A stretch of DNA of 21,972 nt. Origin: JANLSO01 sp031362405. GTDB taxonomy: Bacteria > Actinomycetota > Thermoleophilia > Miltoncostaeales > Miltoncostaeaceae. Of the stretch, positions 1-6,430 are shown one piece after another. Numbering within the stretch: position 1 is the stretch's first letter; every line of letters begins with the position of its first letter. Below the pieces are notes generated by a model that was not told where the DNA came from, did no database searches, and saw only the letters and a list, made by a program, of their open reading frames with translations. The translations under genes and the position numbers were made by a program. The stretch lies in the NCBI GenBank assembly GCA_031362405.1, contig JANLSO010000173.1:1-21972 (forward strand). Direction: 5' to 3'.

Positions 1-498
1 CGGAGCTGGCCACGGCACTGATCGGCCAGGCCATCGAGCAGCAGCAGATCGGACGCGACCAGCTCACCGTGCATGCCGACCGGGGCCCGGCGATGACCTC
101 ACAGCCGGTCGCGTTCCTGCTCGCCGATCTCGGCGTACTCACGACCCACAACCGCCCCTACACCTCCACCGACAACCCTTACTCCGAAGCCCAGTTCAAG
201 ACGCTCACGTACCGGCCCGGGTTCCCGGCACGATCGACTCGATCGAGCACGCCAGAGCGTTCTGCCGCGGGTTCTTCGGTTGGTACAACCACTTATGCCG
301 CCACTCAGGTGTCGGGCTGATGACCCCGGCGACCGTCCACTACGGACAGGCCGAGCAGACACACACCGACCGCCAGCACGTGCTCGATGCCGCCTACGCC
401 GCGACGCCCGAGCGCTTCATACGTCGCGCTCCCACACCGCCCCCGTGCCCACGGCCTCGTGGATCAACAAGCCTGACAGCGAGGAGGTCACTCACTAA
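1..498 (+). pseudogene. IS3-family transposase (integrase core), 5'-truncated by window edge and frameshifted twice
   Basis: The frame starting at position 3 encodes the end of a retroviral-type integrase core. The HADRG motif has its Asp codon at 78-80 and NPYSEAQ has its Glu codon at 186-188. Exactly 35 residues lie between them, the DD(35)E spacing of IS3 transposases. The frame is then lost at about 231-236, where CGATCGACTC looks like a one-base deletion from the expected Arg-Phe-Asp-Ser. It resumes in another frame as RAFCRGFFGWYNHLCRHSG and MTPATVHYG. A second shift in the C-run at about 438-444 is needed to reach the typical C-terminus VPTASWINKPDSEEVTH and the TAA at 496-498. Two independent shifts mean the enzyme is very unlikely to be made. 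Programmed frameshifting in IS3 elements occurs between orfA and orfB, not here. The N-terminal part and first catalytic Asp are off the window. Confidence 0.85.
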
Positions 499-538
499 AA
501 GCGAGGATCGACCGTCTCATTCGACTTGACAGGCTCCG
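1..538 (+). mobile_element. Right end of a decayed IS3-family insertion sequence (left part outside window)
   Basis: The stretch carries the C-terminal half of an IS3-type DDE transposase followed by a short non-coding tail. The sequence TTGACAGGCTCCG at 526-538, about 28 bases after the transposase stop, resembles the terminal inverted repeat of actinobacterial IS3-group elements and is taken as the right end. The left end and any flanking target duplication lie outside the window, so the boundary at 538 is an inference. Confidence 0.65.
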
Positions 539-581
539 GTTTCGATAGCGAGACCAGCTCTGAGGCGAACTCATCTCATGT

Positions 582-603
582 GGCAGGCGAACGCGGGCCT
601 GCC
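582..603. other. Short perfect hairpin near the IS right end
   Basis: GGCAGGC (582-588) and GCCTGCC (597-603) are perfect inverted repeats around an 8-base loop. It lies between the IS end and the next gene. It has no U-run, so a terminator role is not supported. The interval 499-761 otherwise holds only the compound palindrome at 671-707 and a -10-like box before the next gene. Confidence 0.4.
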
Positions 604-670
604 GGAAGGCGTTGGCCATCGGAACAACGACGAGAGGGAGCGCACCGCCTTTGCGCTCGAGCGACCGTTG

Positions 671-707
671 CGTGTCACCATCGGTGCCTGGCACCGGGGG
701 TGACACG
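671..707. repeat. Compound palindrome, REP-like (TGTCACC / GGTGCC arms)
   Basis: The arms CGTGTCACC (671-679) and GGTGACACG (699-707) are perfect complements. Inside them GGTGCC (683-688) and GGCACC (690-695) are also perfect complements. A 3x3 internal loop (ATC/GGG) separates the two stems. The whole 37-base element is symmetric around T689. It shares the TGTCAC and GTGCC sub-motifs, in the opposite inside-out order, with the palindrome at 8518-8563. The call as a repeat family is an inference from these two copies. Confidence 0.55.
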
Positions 708-745
708 TGTCGCGTTGGTCGCGGACTCAGGCTGCGGGATTCCGC

Positions 746-751
746 TACCTT
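746..751 (+). promoter_or_regulatory. Candidate -10 box (TACCTT) for the cysteine-rich gene
   Basis: TACCTT ends 10 bases before the ATG at 762, which would give a transcript with almost no leader. No clear -35 was found. Support is mainly that other genes in this window show the same arrangement. Confidence 0.35.
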
Positions 752-761
752 CGACGGACCG

Positions 762-1160
762 ATGATTCCCGACGACAACACCGACGAGCGAACGACCGCC
801 GTCCTCGGCGGGGGAGTCCGCCGAGCCGAGGCCGCTGGCTCGTGCCGGCTCTGCCCGGTGGCCTGCGAGCGCCTTGTCTATCCGTCGGGCTGCATTGAGT
901 CAGGCTGCGAGCGTCTGTACACCTATGACCGTGAGGGGCGCGAGGTCATGGGATGCCTCGACAAGGTGTTCCGGGTCGAGATCGACGTAATCGGCTTTCG
1001 CGAAATGCAGCATTCGCGCGTCGGCTTTGGGCCGCTGCGTGTCTGGCGCGAACCGAATGCCGTGTGTCGGTGCGCGGTCGAGCGCACCTTCGAGCATCGG
1101 CCGCATGGCCACTGCGAGAAGCCCGAGTTTCGCAATGCGGCTCCTGCGACGCGTGTTTGA
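762..1160 (+). CDS. Unrecognised small cysteine-rich protein (possible metal binder)
   Basis: I do not recognise a named family. The 132-residue product has nine cysteines: 28, 31 and 35 (CRLCPVAC), 44 and 49 (GCIESGC), 65, 102 and 104 (CRC), and 118. The spacing suggests zinc or iron-sulfur ligands rather than disulfides, as there is no signal peptide or membrane segment. Between the clusters is an ordinary folded-looking region (LYTYDREGREVMGCLDKVF and FEHRPHGHC). The ATG at 762 is preferred over upstream in-frame starts because a -10-like box sits just before it and the upstream translation is low-complexity and overlaps the palindrome at 671-707. The gene converges on the DtxR-like gene, with 12 bases between the stops, and shows no sign of decay. 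The function is unknown, and the metal-binding role is inference from cysteine pattern only. Confidence 0.6.
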   Translation: MIPDDNTDERTTAVLGGGVRRAEAAGSCRLCPVACERLVYPSGCIESGCERLYTYDREGREVMGCLDKVFRVEIDVIGFREMQHSRVGFGPLRVWREPNAVCRCAVERTFEHRPHGHCEKPEFRNAAPATRV

Positions 1161-1172
1161 GGCGCTGGTCGC

Positions 1173-1859
1173 CTAGCTGACGCGGACGAAAAGGCCGGAG
1201 GCGGCCTTCTCGGCGATCGATCGCTCGTCGCCGTCGACGGTGACGGTGAGTTGCCCCGCCGCATGCGAGGAACGTACGACACCTACGGCCGTGCCCGGGA
1301 TGAGGCCCTCGTCGTAGAACCAGTGAAGCAGATCGCCGTCGTGCTCTGCGAGGCGTACGATGACGGCCGATTCACCCGGCGCGACCTTCGACAGCGGCAG
1401 CAGGGCGCGGTTCTCCGCCTGCTCGTGGGTGGGATCAACGGGCCAGCCGTGCGGGCAGCGCTCGGGATGCCCGAGCCGTTCGGCCAGCCGCTCGACCATG
1501 TCGTCGTCGAACGCGTCGCCCACCTGCTCGGCGTGTTCGTGCGATTCGGCGGGCGAGTACCCCATGAAGTCGGTAAGGAAGCGCTCGATGATGCGGTGGT
1601 TGCGTACCACTCGCTCCGCCTCGGCGCGGCCCTTTTCGGTCAGCAACGGCCCGCGTCGCCCGGTCCGCTCGATGAGTCCGTCGGCCTCCAGGCGCTTCAG
1701 CATCTCGCTGGCCGTCGGAGCCGTGACCTGGAGCATCTCGGCGACCCGTGCCGCCGGCGCCGGACCCTCGTTCACGACGACCGGGCCGTACTCCCCGACC
1801 GGAAACGAGAGGAAGTAGATGGCCTCGAGATAGTCGTCTAGGTGATGGGTTCGCGTCAT
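1173..1859 (-). CDS. DtxR/MntR-family metal-dependent transcriptional regulator with altered metal ligands
   Basis: The 228-residue protein has the DtxR-family layout. An N-terminal winged helix (about 5-75, with RVAEMLQVTAPTASEMLKRLE as the recognition region) is followed by a dimerisation/metal domain (about 76-145) and a C-terminal FeoA/SH3-like domain (about 150-228). By-eye alignment keeps D9 and E12 (MntR D8/E11), H88, E92 and H107. The third metal-binding helix reads E111, G114, D115 where DtxR has Cys102, Glu105, His106 and MntR has Glu99, Glu102, His103, so two usual ligands are missing. HPERCPHGWPV (131-141) is well conserved in the family. ATG 1859 is supported by a TATGCT box six bases upstream. 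The gene lies 44 bases downstream of an exporter operon on the same strand but appears to have its own promoter. Iron or manganese control is the family role. The metal here is not predictable. Confidence 0.85.
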   Translation of the reverse strand: MTRTHHLDDYLEAIYFLSFPVGEYGPVVVNEGPAPAARVAEMLQVTAPTASEMLKRLEADGLIERTGRRGPLLTEKGRAEAERVVRNHRIIERFLTDFMGYSPAESHEHAEQVGDAFDDDMVERLAERLGHPERCPHGWPVDPTHEQAENRALLPLSKVAPGESAVIVRLAEHDGDLLHWFYDEGLIPGTAVGVVRSSHAAGQLTVTVDGDERSIAEKAASGLFVRVS

Positions 1860-1865
1860 TGGACG

Positions 1866-1871
1866 AGCATA
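1866..1871 (-). promoter_or_regulatory. -10 box TATGCT, leaderless start of the DtxR-like gene
   Basis: Read on the minus strand, TATGCT is separated from the ATG at 1859 by six bases. Transcription would therefore begin at or next to the start codon. No convincing ribosome binding site is present, consistent with a leaderless mRNA. Confidence 0.55.
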
Positions 1872-1903
1872 GCGGGGAGGTCGGCCGAGACCACCCGGAC
1901 CGC

Positions 1904-2692
1904 TCAGGTGCGCAGGCCGACTCCGCGGACAAACAAGCTCCACGACCATACGAGTATCACCGCCGCCAGGCTCGTGGCGATGCCCAACGACAGCCACGGG
2001 CTGACATCCGTTGCGCCCAGGAGGCCGTATCGCGTGCCGTCGACCATGTAGAAGATCGGGTCGGCCTGAGTGATGCCCTGCCACGGCTGGTCGAGCGCGT
2101 CGACGGAGTAGAAGACCCCGCCCAGGAATGCGAGAGGTTGCAAAAGCAGGTTGCCGACAAACGCCTGTAGTTCCCATCCCCGCGAATAAAGGCCGACGAT
2201 CGTGCCGAGCGCGGCGAACCCGACGGCAGCGATGACGAGCATGAGCGCCATGTAGAACGGGTGCTCGACGGGGAAGTCGACGAAGATCCGCGCGACGACG
2301 AGCGTCGCGACTCCGATCGCCAGCCCGCGCACAACGCCGCCGATCGTGTACCCGATGGCCAACTGGCTGGCGGTCATTGAGCTTGAGACCGGATCCTCGA
2401 TGAAGCCCTCGGTGCGTGCCTGGTAGAGCGAGGTGGCGTTGTTCGCGAACGCCGCGGTGCCGACGCCCATCAGCACAAGGCCAGGCACGATGAACCGGTC
2501 GTACGGCACGCCATCGATGACGCGGATCTGCCCACCGAGACCAATTCCGAAGACGACGATGAAAAGGGCGGCGGCGATCACCTGCGGTGCGATCGTCTGC
2601 GACCACAGCCGCAGTACGCGCAGCACCTCCCGCTCGGAGAGCGCGAAGACCCCCCGCCATTGGCCCCGGCGCAGTGTCTTTGCGGCGGTCAT
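1904..2692 (-). CDS. ABC-2 type transporter permease (drug/lipid exporter)
   Basis: This 262-residue integral membrane protein has the ABC-2 permease pattern of about six membrane helices, including APQVIAAALFIVVFGIGLGG near the N-terminus and a helix around IGYTIGGVVRGLAIGVATLVVA. The signature region FLGGVFYSVDALDQPWQG followed by DPIFYMVDGTRYGLLG matches the YadH/DrrB-like branch. It should form the membrane channel for the ATPase encoded immediately upstream. Its ATG overlaps the ATPase stop codon in an ATGA (2689-2692), indicating translational coupling. Members of this branch export drugs, polyketides or lipids. The substrate cannot be read from the sequence. Confidence 0.9.
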   Translation of the reverse strand: MTAAKTLRRGQWRGVFALSEREVLRVLRLWSQTIAPQVIAAALFIVVFGIGLGGQIRVIDGVPYDRFIVPGLVLMGVGTAAFANNATSLYQARTEGFIEDPVSSSMTASQLAIGYTIGGVVRGLAIGVATLVVARIFVDFPVEHPFYMALMLVIAAVGFAALGTIVGLYSRGWELQAFVGNLLLQPLAFLGGVFYSVDALDQPWQGITQADPIFYMVDGTRYGLLGATDVSPWLSLGIATSLAAVILVWSWSLFVRGVGLRT

Positions 2693-3429
2693 CGCCCCAC
2701 CAGCCGTAGGTAGACGTCTTCGAGTTTGTCGGCGTTGAACCGTTGGCGCAGCTCGTCGGGCGCTCCGTCGGCCACGACTGCCCCATCGCGGATGAACGCG
2801 ACGCGCTCACACAGGGCCTCGGCCTCTTCCAGGTAGTGCGTCGTGAGCAGGATGGTCGTCCCGTCGGCGTGCAGGCGGGTGATGTACTGCCACAGATCTT
2901 GACGTAGCTCGACGTCGACGCCCGCCGTGGGTTCGTCGAGAATTACCAGTCGCGGGCGGTGCAGCAGCGCCCGTGCCAGCAGCAGTCGTCGACGCATTCC
3001 GCCCGACAGGCGATTCGAGAACGCGTCGGCCTTGTCGGTGAGATCGAAGACGCGCAGCATCTCGTCGGCTCGGGCGCGGGCATCGGCGCGCGTCATGCCG
3101 AAGTAGCGCCCGTGCAGCGTCAGGGTGTCGCGTACCGGCACGAACCGGTCGAGTGCGATCTCCTGCGGCGCATAGCCGATCAACTGTCGCCCCTCGACGT
3201 CGCCGGGGGATCCCGCGGGAAGCCCGAAGACGCGGATGGTGCCCCCCGACGGCCGGGTCAGCCCGACGATGCTGCGGATGAGGGTCGTCTTACCGGCGCC
3301 GTTCGGCCCGAGCAGGCCGAGGAACGCACCCTCGCGGACCTCCAGGTTCAGGCCCGCGAGGGCCTCGACGCCACCCGGAAAAGTCTTCCTGACCGCGTCA
3401 CATGAGAGGGCAATGGTGGCGTCGGGCAC
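2689..3429 (-). CDS. ABC-2 type exporter ATP-binding protein
   Basis: The 246-residue ATPase energises the neighbouring ABC-2 permease. Walker A is GPNGAGKTT at residues 41-49, the signature is LSGGMRRRL, Walker B is LVILDEPTAGVD, and the H-loop is in LLTTHYLEEAEALCERV, typical of DrrA/CcmA/YadG-type ATPases. I place the start at the GTG at 3429 (V-PDATIALSCDAV), where the ABC fold begins. A TAGGCT -10 box lies eight bases upstream. The open frame continues much further upstream, but that extension overlaps the divergent padR gene and has no family homology by eye. The gene opens a two-gene operon and is divergent from the padR-mmpL pair, so the intergenic palindrome may serve both sides. Confidence 0.92.
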   Translation of the reverse strand: MPDATIALSCDAVRKTFPGGVEALAGLNLEVREGAFLGLLGPNGAGKTTLIRSIVGLTRPSGGTIRVFGLPAGSPGDVEGRQLIGYAPQEIALDRFVPVRDTLTLHGRYFGMTRADARARADEMLRVFDLTDKADAFSNRLSGGMRRRLLLARALLHRPRLVILDEPTAGVDVELRQDLWQYITRLHADGTTILLTTHYLEEAEALCERVAFIRDGAVVADGAPDELRQRFNADKLEDVYLRLVGR

Positions 3430-3437
3430 GGCCGAGC

Positions 3438-3443
3438 AGCCTA
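3438..3443 (-). promoter_or_regulatory. -10 box TAGGCT for the ABC exporter operon
   Basis: On the minus strand TAGGCT ends eight bases before the GTG at 3429, again implying a leaderless or near-leaderless transcript. An identical hexamer precedes the glutathione-transferase-like gene at 15597-15602. Confidence 0.5.
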
Positions 3444-3479
3444 GCGCGGTCGATCGGCACCCGCCGACCCACTTGCCGC

Positions 3480-3500
3480 GATATAACGGGACGATATATC
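3480..3500. promoter_or_regulatory. Palindrome overlapping the padR promoter, candidate PadR operator
   Basis: GATATA (3480-3485) and TATATC (3495-3500) form an inverted repeat around a 9-base spacer. It is the most AT-rich spot in this intergenic region. The right arm also supplies the -10-like TATATC or TATCTT about 8-10 bases before the padR ATG at 3511. A bound repressor would block this promoter. PadR-family operators are typically AT-containing palindromes of about this size, and autoregulation is common in the family. Confidence 0.5.
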
Positions 3501-3510
3501 TTGTCGAGCG

Positions 3511-4086
3511 ATGGGCTCTGGCCAAAGACCGCCAAAAGATGCGCCGCTGGGATCGGTGGCGGTTGTCCTGCTCGGCTTTCTGCGTGGCTGGGGCCCGATG
3601 TCGGGGTACGACGTGAAGACCGCCGTCGACCAGAGCGCAAAGTTTTTTTGGGCCGCCAGCTACGGGCAGATCTATCCCGAGCTTCGCCGGCTGGAGGCCG
3701 CCGGTCTCATCGAGGGCGAGGCTGCGCCGCGCGGAGATCGCTCGCGCACCGCGTATCGCATCACCCCGCCCGGAGTCGAGCGCTTCGAGCGGTGGCTCGC
3801 CGAGCCCGCCGGACGCCTCGAGGTGCGCGACGAGCACGTACTGAAGTTGTTTCTGTCGTCGTCTGACGATCCGCCCGGTACGCGTGAACGCCTCGAGCAC
3901 CTGGCGCGCGAGCACGAGGCTCGATTGGCCGAGCTCCGGCGTCTCGACGCACGGAAATCACCCGATCTCGGCGGCCATCCACGCCTTGTTCTCGATTACG
4001 GCCTCGCCTTCCACTCGTTCATCGCCGCATGGTGCCGTGATCGAGCCGATCAGATTCCTGTGCCCCCACCCACCAGGAGAACATGA
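3511..4086 (+). CDS. PadR-family transcriptional regulator
   Basis: The 191-residue protein has the PadR winged-helix N-terminus (about residues 10-90), with LLGFLRGWGPMSGYDVK, FFWAASYGQIYPELRRLEAAGLIEGE and an RTAYRITPPG wing. A longer helical C-terminal half (about 95-185, REHEARLAELRRLDARK) is the dimerisation part of PadR subfamily 2 (Vir_act_alpha_C type). PadR proteins usually repress efflux pumps and release DNA on binding drugs or phenolics. The stop codon overlaps the mmpL start as ATGA, so it is probably co-transcribed with its target exporter. The palindrome at 3480-3500 is the likely self-operator. ATG 3511 follows the -10 region closely. Confidence 0.9.
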   Translation: MGSGQRPPKDAPLGSVAVVLLGFLRGWGPMSGYDVKTAVDQSAKFFWAASYGQIYPELRRLEAAGLIEGEAAPRGDRSRTAYRITPPGVERFERWLAEPAGRLEVRDEHVLKLFLSSSDDPPGTRERLEHLAREHEARLAELRRLDARKSPDLGGHPRLVLDYGLAFHSFIAAWCRDRADQIPVPPPTRRT

Positions 4087-6230
4087 TGTTCGCGTTCCTC
4101 ACCCGCCTGGCCACCCGCCGCCCGGGCCTCGTCGCAATCGCAATCGGCATCCTCACCGTCGTCTCGCTGGTGGGGTCGAACGGGCTCGCAGACAACCTCA
4201 GCGCAGGCGGGTTCGCCGACAACGATTCCGAAGCCATCATGGCCCGCACGTTGATCGAAGACGCCTCCGGCGCGAGCTCGGCGGCCAACGTGGTCGCTCT
4301 GGTGCGCCCGGGCGGGGCGGTGACCTCCGCCGCCGGGCAGACCGCCATCGCGAAGGTCCGCGCGACGCTCGCGGCCGATGCCGGGGTCGCCAACGTCGCG
4401 AGCCCCTACGAGGGCGGCGGTGGGAAGGAGCAGATCTCGGCTGACGGGGAGTCGGCCTACCTCGTCGTGGCGTTCACCGCGCAGGATGACGACGCGAAGA
4501 TCGACACGGCGAAACGGTTGGAGGCCGCGGTCAAAGGCGACACAACGGTTCTGCTGGGCGGAGAGAGCGTCGTCGCCGACCAAGTGACCACGATCGTGGG
4601 CGAGGATCTGGCGCGCGCGGAAGCGTTGGTGTTTCCGCTGCTCATCATCCTGTCGCTCTGGATCTTCCGCGGCCTGATCGCGTCGGTCTTGCCGGTCGCG
4701 ATGGGCGCGGTGTCGATCTTCATCTCGTTCCTCGCGATTGCCGTGGCGAACAGCATCACGACGATGTCGGTGTTCGCCTTGAACCTCGTGATCTCGCTGA
4801 GCCTCGGTCTGGCCATCGACTACAGCCTGTTGGTCGTCTCGCGCTATCGGGAAGAGCTCGCCAAGCAGGGGCCGGGAGCCGGCGCGATTCGCACGACGAT
4901 GGCGACCGCCGGACGTAGCGTCGTCTTCAGCGCCGTGACCGTTGCGGCGGCGTTGGCCGGCCTCATGATCTTTCCCCAGAACTTCCTGTTCTCGATGGGG
5001 CTCGGCGGCATGATGGCCGCTCTGATCGCGGCTGCGGTGGCCGTGATCCTGCTGCCCGCGGTGCTCATGCTGCTAGGTGAGCGCATCAATTCGTTCGCTC
5101 CCAAAGCGTGGAAGCGCGGCACCTCGCAGGCCGATCTCACACCAACCTCGGGCGGCTGGTACCGGCTGTCGCGGTTTGTGATGAACCGGCCCGGCCTGAT
5201 CGCCGTGGTCGCCGGCGCCGCAATGCTGCTGATGACCGTCCCGGCTCTCGGGATCGGGTTCACGACGGTCGACGCATCGGTGCTTCCGACCTCGGCCTCG
5301 AGCCGCCAGGTCGCCGACGCGCTGACCCGCGACTTTCCGGCGGGCCGAACGAACCCGCTGGTGATCGCGGTCCAGACCGGGCGCGACGATCGCGACGCCG
5401 CCATCGCGGCCGAGACGCTCGCCGACTATTCCCGGCAACTGCGGGAGCTGCCCGGGGCGGCCGCCGTCTCGCCGCCGGTTTCGGTCGGCGCGGGCGTCTA
5501 CCGTCTCGACGTGATCCCGCGTGACCCGGCGCTCAGTGACCAGGCCCAAACGCTGCTCGCCGACGCGCGGGCGGTCAGCAGCCCGTACCCGAGCCGCATC
5601 GGTGGAGCGACCGCCGAGTTCGTCGATCAGCGCAGCAGCCTCGGCCACTACCTTCCGTGGGCGATCGCGTTCATCTCGGTCACGACGATCGTGGCGCTCT
5701 TTCTGATGACGGGCTCGTTGTTCCTGCCGATCAAGGCCGTGGTGATGAACCTGCTCACGTTGGGCGCGACCATGGGCATCTTGAAGCTCGTCTTTCAGGA
5801 CGGCCGCTTGGAGGGCCTGCTCGACTTCACGAGCCAGGGGGCCCTGGATCTCACGCAGCCGATCCTGATCGGAGCCATCGCCTTCGGGCTCAGCACCGAC
5901 TACTCGGTCTTCCTGCTGTCGCGCATCAAGGAGCTGCACGACCAGGGTGTCGACAACAAGGAGGCCGTGGCGCTGGGAGTTCAGCGCACGGGCCGGATCG
6001 TCTCGTCTGCTGCGATTCTCTTCGCGGTCGCGGTGGGTGCGTTCGCCACCTCGCAGATCGTGCTCTTGAAGGAGATCGGCATCGGCACGGCCCTGGCGGT
6101 CTTGATCGATGCGACGATCGTCCGGGCGCTGCTGGTGCCTGCGCTGATGGGCCTGATGGGCCGCTGGAACTGGTGGGCGCCGGCACCGCTGCGACGGCTG
6201 CATCAACGCATCGGTCTGCAGGAGGGTTAG
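4083..6230 (+). CDS. MmpL-family RND-superfamily transporter
   Basis: The 715-residue protein has the two-fold MmpL layout. A first helix near residues 10-30 is followed by an outer domain (about 31-170), five helices (about 175-335), a charged cytoplasmic stretch, a helix at about 365-390, a second outer domain (about 395-520) and five more helices to about 700. Both proton-relay Asp-Tyr pairs of the family are present, D246-Y247 in SLGLAIDYSLLVVSRYREE and D606-Y607 in AFGLSTDYSVFLLSRIKE. It should therefore be a proton-driven exporter of lipids or drugs in the cytoplasmic membrane. The AGGAGA at 4075-4080 suits the second ATG (4086) better than the first (4083), so the true start may be one codon in. 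Translational coupling to padR suggests inducible efflux. Confidence 0.92.
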   Translation: MMFAFLTRLATRRPGLVAIAIGILTVVSLVGSNGLADNLSAGGFADNDSEAIMARTLIEDASGASSAANVVALVRPGGAVTSAAGQTAIAKVRATLAADAGVANVASPYEGGGGKEQISADGESAYLVVAFTAQDDDAKIDTAKRLEAAVKGDTTVLLGGESVVADQVTTIVGEDLARAEALVFPLLIILSLWIFRGLIASVLPVAMGAVSIFISFLAIAVANSITTMSVFALNLVISLSLGLAIDYSLLVVSRYREELAKQGPGAGAIRTTMATAGRSVVFSAVTVAAALAGLMIFPQNFLFSMGLGGMMAALIAAAVAVILLPAVLMLLGERINSFAPKAWKRGTSQADLTPTSGGWYRLSRFVMNRPGLIAVVAGAAMLLMTVPALGIGFTTVDASVLPTSASSRQVADALTRDFPAGRTNPLVIAVQTGRDDRDAAIAAETLADYSRQLRELPGAAAVSPPVSVGAGVYRLDVIPRDPALSDQAQTLLADARAVSSPYPSRIGGATAEFVDQRSSLGHYLPWAIAFISVTTIVALFLMTGSLFLPIKAVVMNLLTLGATMGILKLVFQDGRLEGLLDFTSQGALDLTQPILIGAIAFGLSTDYSVFLLSRIKELHDQGVDNKEAVALGVQRTGRIVSSAAILFAVAVGAFATSQIVLLKEIGIGTALAVLIDATIVRALLVPALMGLMGRWNWWAPAPLRRLHQRIGLQEG

Positions 6231-6258
6231 CAAAAACGCCGAAAATCTAAGGACGGTG

Positions 6259-6264
6259 TATCCT
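6259..6264 (+). promoter_or_regulatory. -10 box TATCCT preceded by TG, promoter of the thioester-protein gene
   Basis: TGTATCCT at 6257-6264 looks like a good -10, without an obvious -35. It would start transcription near 6271, just before the structured leader, leaving an untranslated region of about 160 bases. This contrasts with the leaderless genes elsewhere in the window. Confidence 0.45.
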
Positions 6265-6267
6265 CGC

Positions 6268-6430
6268 GCCGGATCTCACCCCCGAAAGGGGGTAGGTCGG
6301 GCAGCATCTCCTATCCGCGCGGACTAACCGGATCGCCGAAGCCGGTACCGCGTTGGGCGCCTACCTTTCATCAGGCAGCTATGAACCCCCGCGGCGCTCG
6401 CCGCTCGCAGATTTCGGCAAGGAGGCTCGA
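6268..6430 (+). promoter_or_regulatory. Long structured 5' leader, candidate riboswitch or other cis-regulatory RNA
   Basis: The leader contains a GAAA-capped hairpin (6278-6283 with 6288-6293). A possible UAGG/CCUA helix (6293-6296 with 6310-6313) can extend to GGUAGG/CCUAUC at the expense of the first hairpin. A two-step hairpin pairs CGCGG 6318-6322 with CCGCG 6348-6352 and CCGG 6328-6331 with CCGG 6342-6345. A small GCGGC/GCCGC hairpin at 6391-6404 precedes the strong Shine-Dalgarno AAGGAGG (6419-6425). The AUCCG and CUAACC segments (6313-6329) resemble the 3' part of c-di-AMP (ydaO-type) riboswitches. The rest of that consensus is not evident, and GEMM-I c-di-GMP hallmarks such as GCAAA are absent. 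The class is unassigned. Confidence 0.45.

Noticed and set aside
612..761. Upstream in-frame start (612) for the cysteine-rich protein
   Set aside because: The extra 50 codons cover the palindrome at 671-707 and give low-complexity sequence. The ATG at 762 follows a -10-like box.
488..781. 97-codon minus-strand frame between the IS end and the cysteine-rich gene
   Set aside because: It spans both hairpins, has no ribosome site and no recognisable domain.
3430..3915. Long N-terminal extension of the ABC ATPase frame running through padR on the opposite strand
   Set aside because: It overlaps a well-supported regulator gene, has no ABC-family similarity, and the TAGGCT box and GTG at 3429 give a normal-length ATPase.
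5073..6233. 386-codon minus-strand frame opposite mmpL
   Set aside because: An Arg/His/Asp-rich shadow of a clear MmpL gene.
6278..6293. CCCCC-GAAA-GGGGG hairpin as terminator of mmpL
   Set aside because: It lies downstream of a -10 box and within a longer structured leader, and has no T-run. A terminator role cannot be excluded but explains less.
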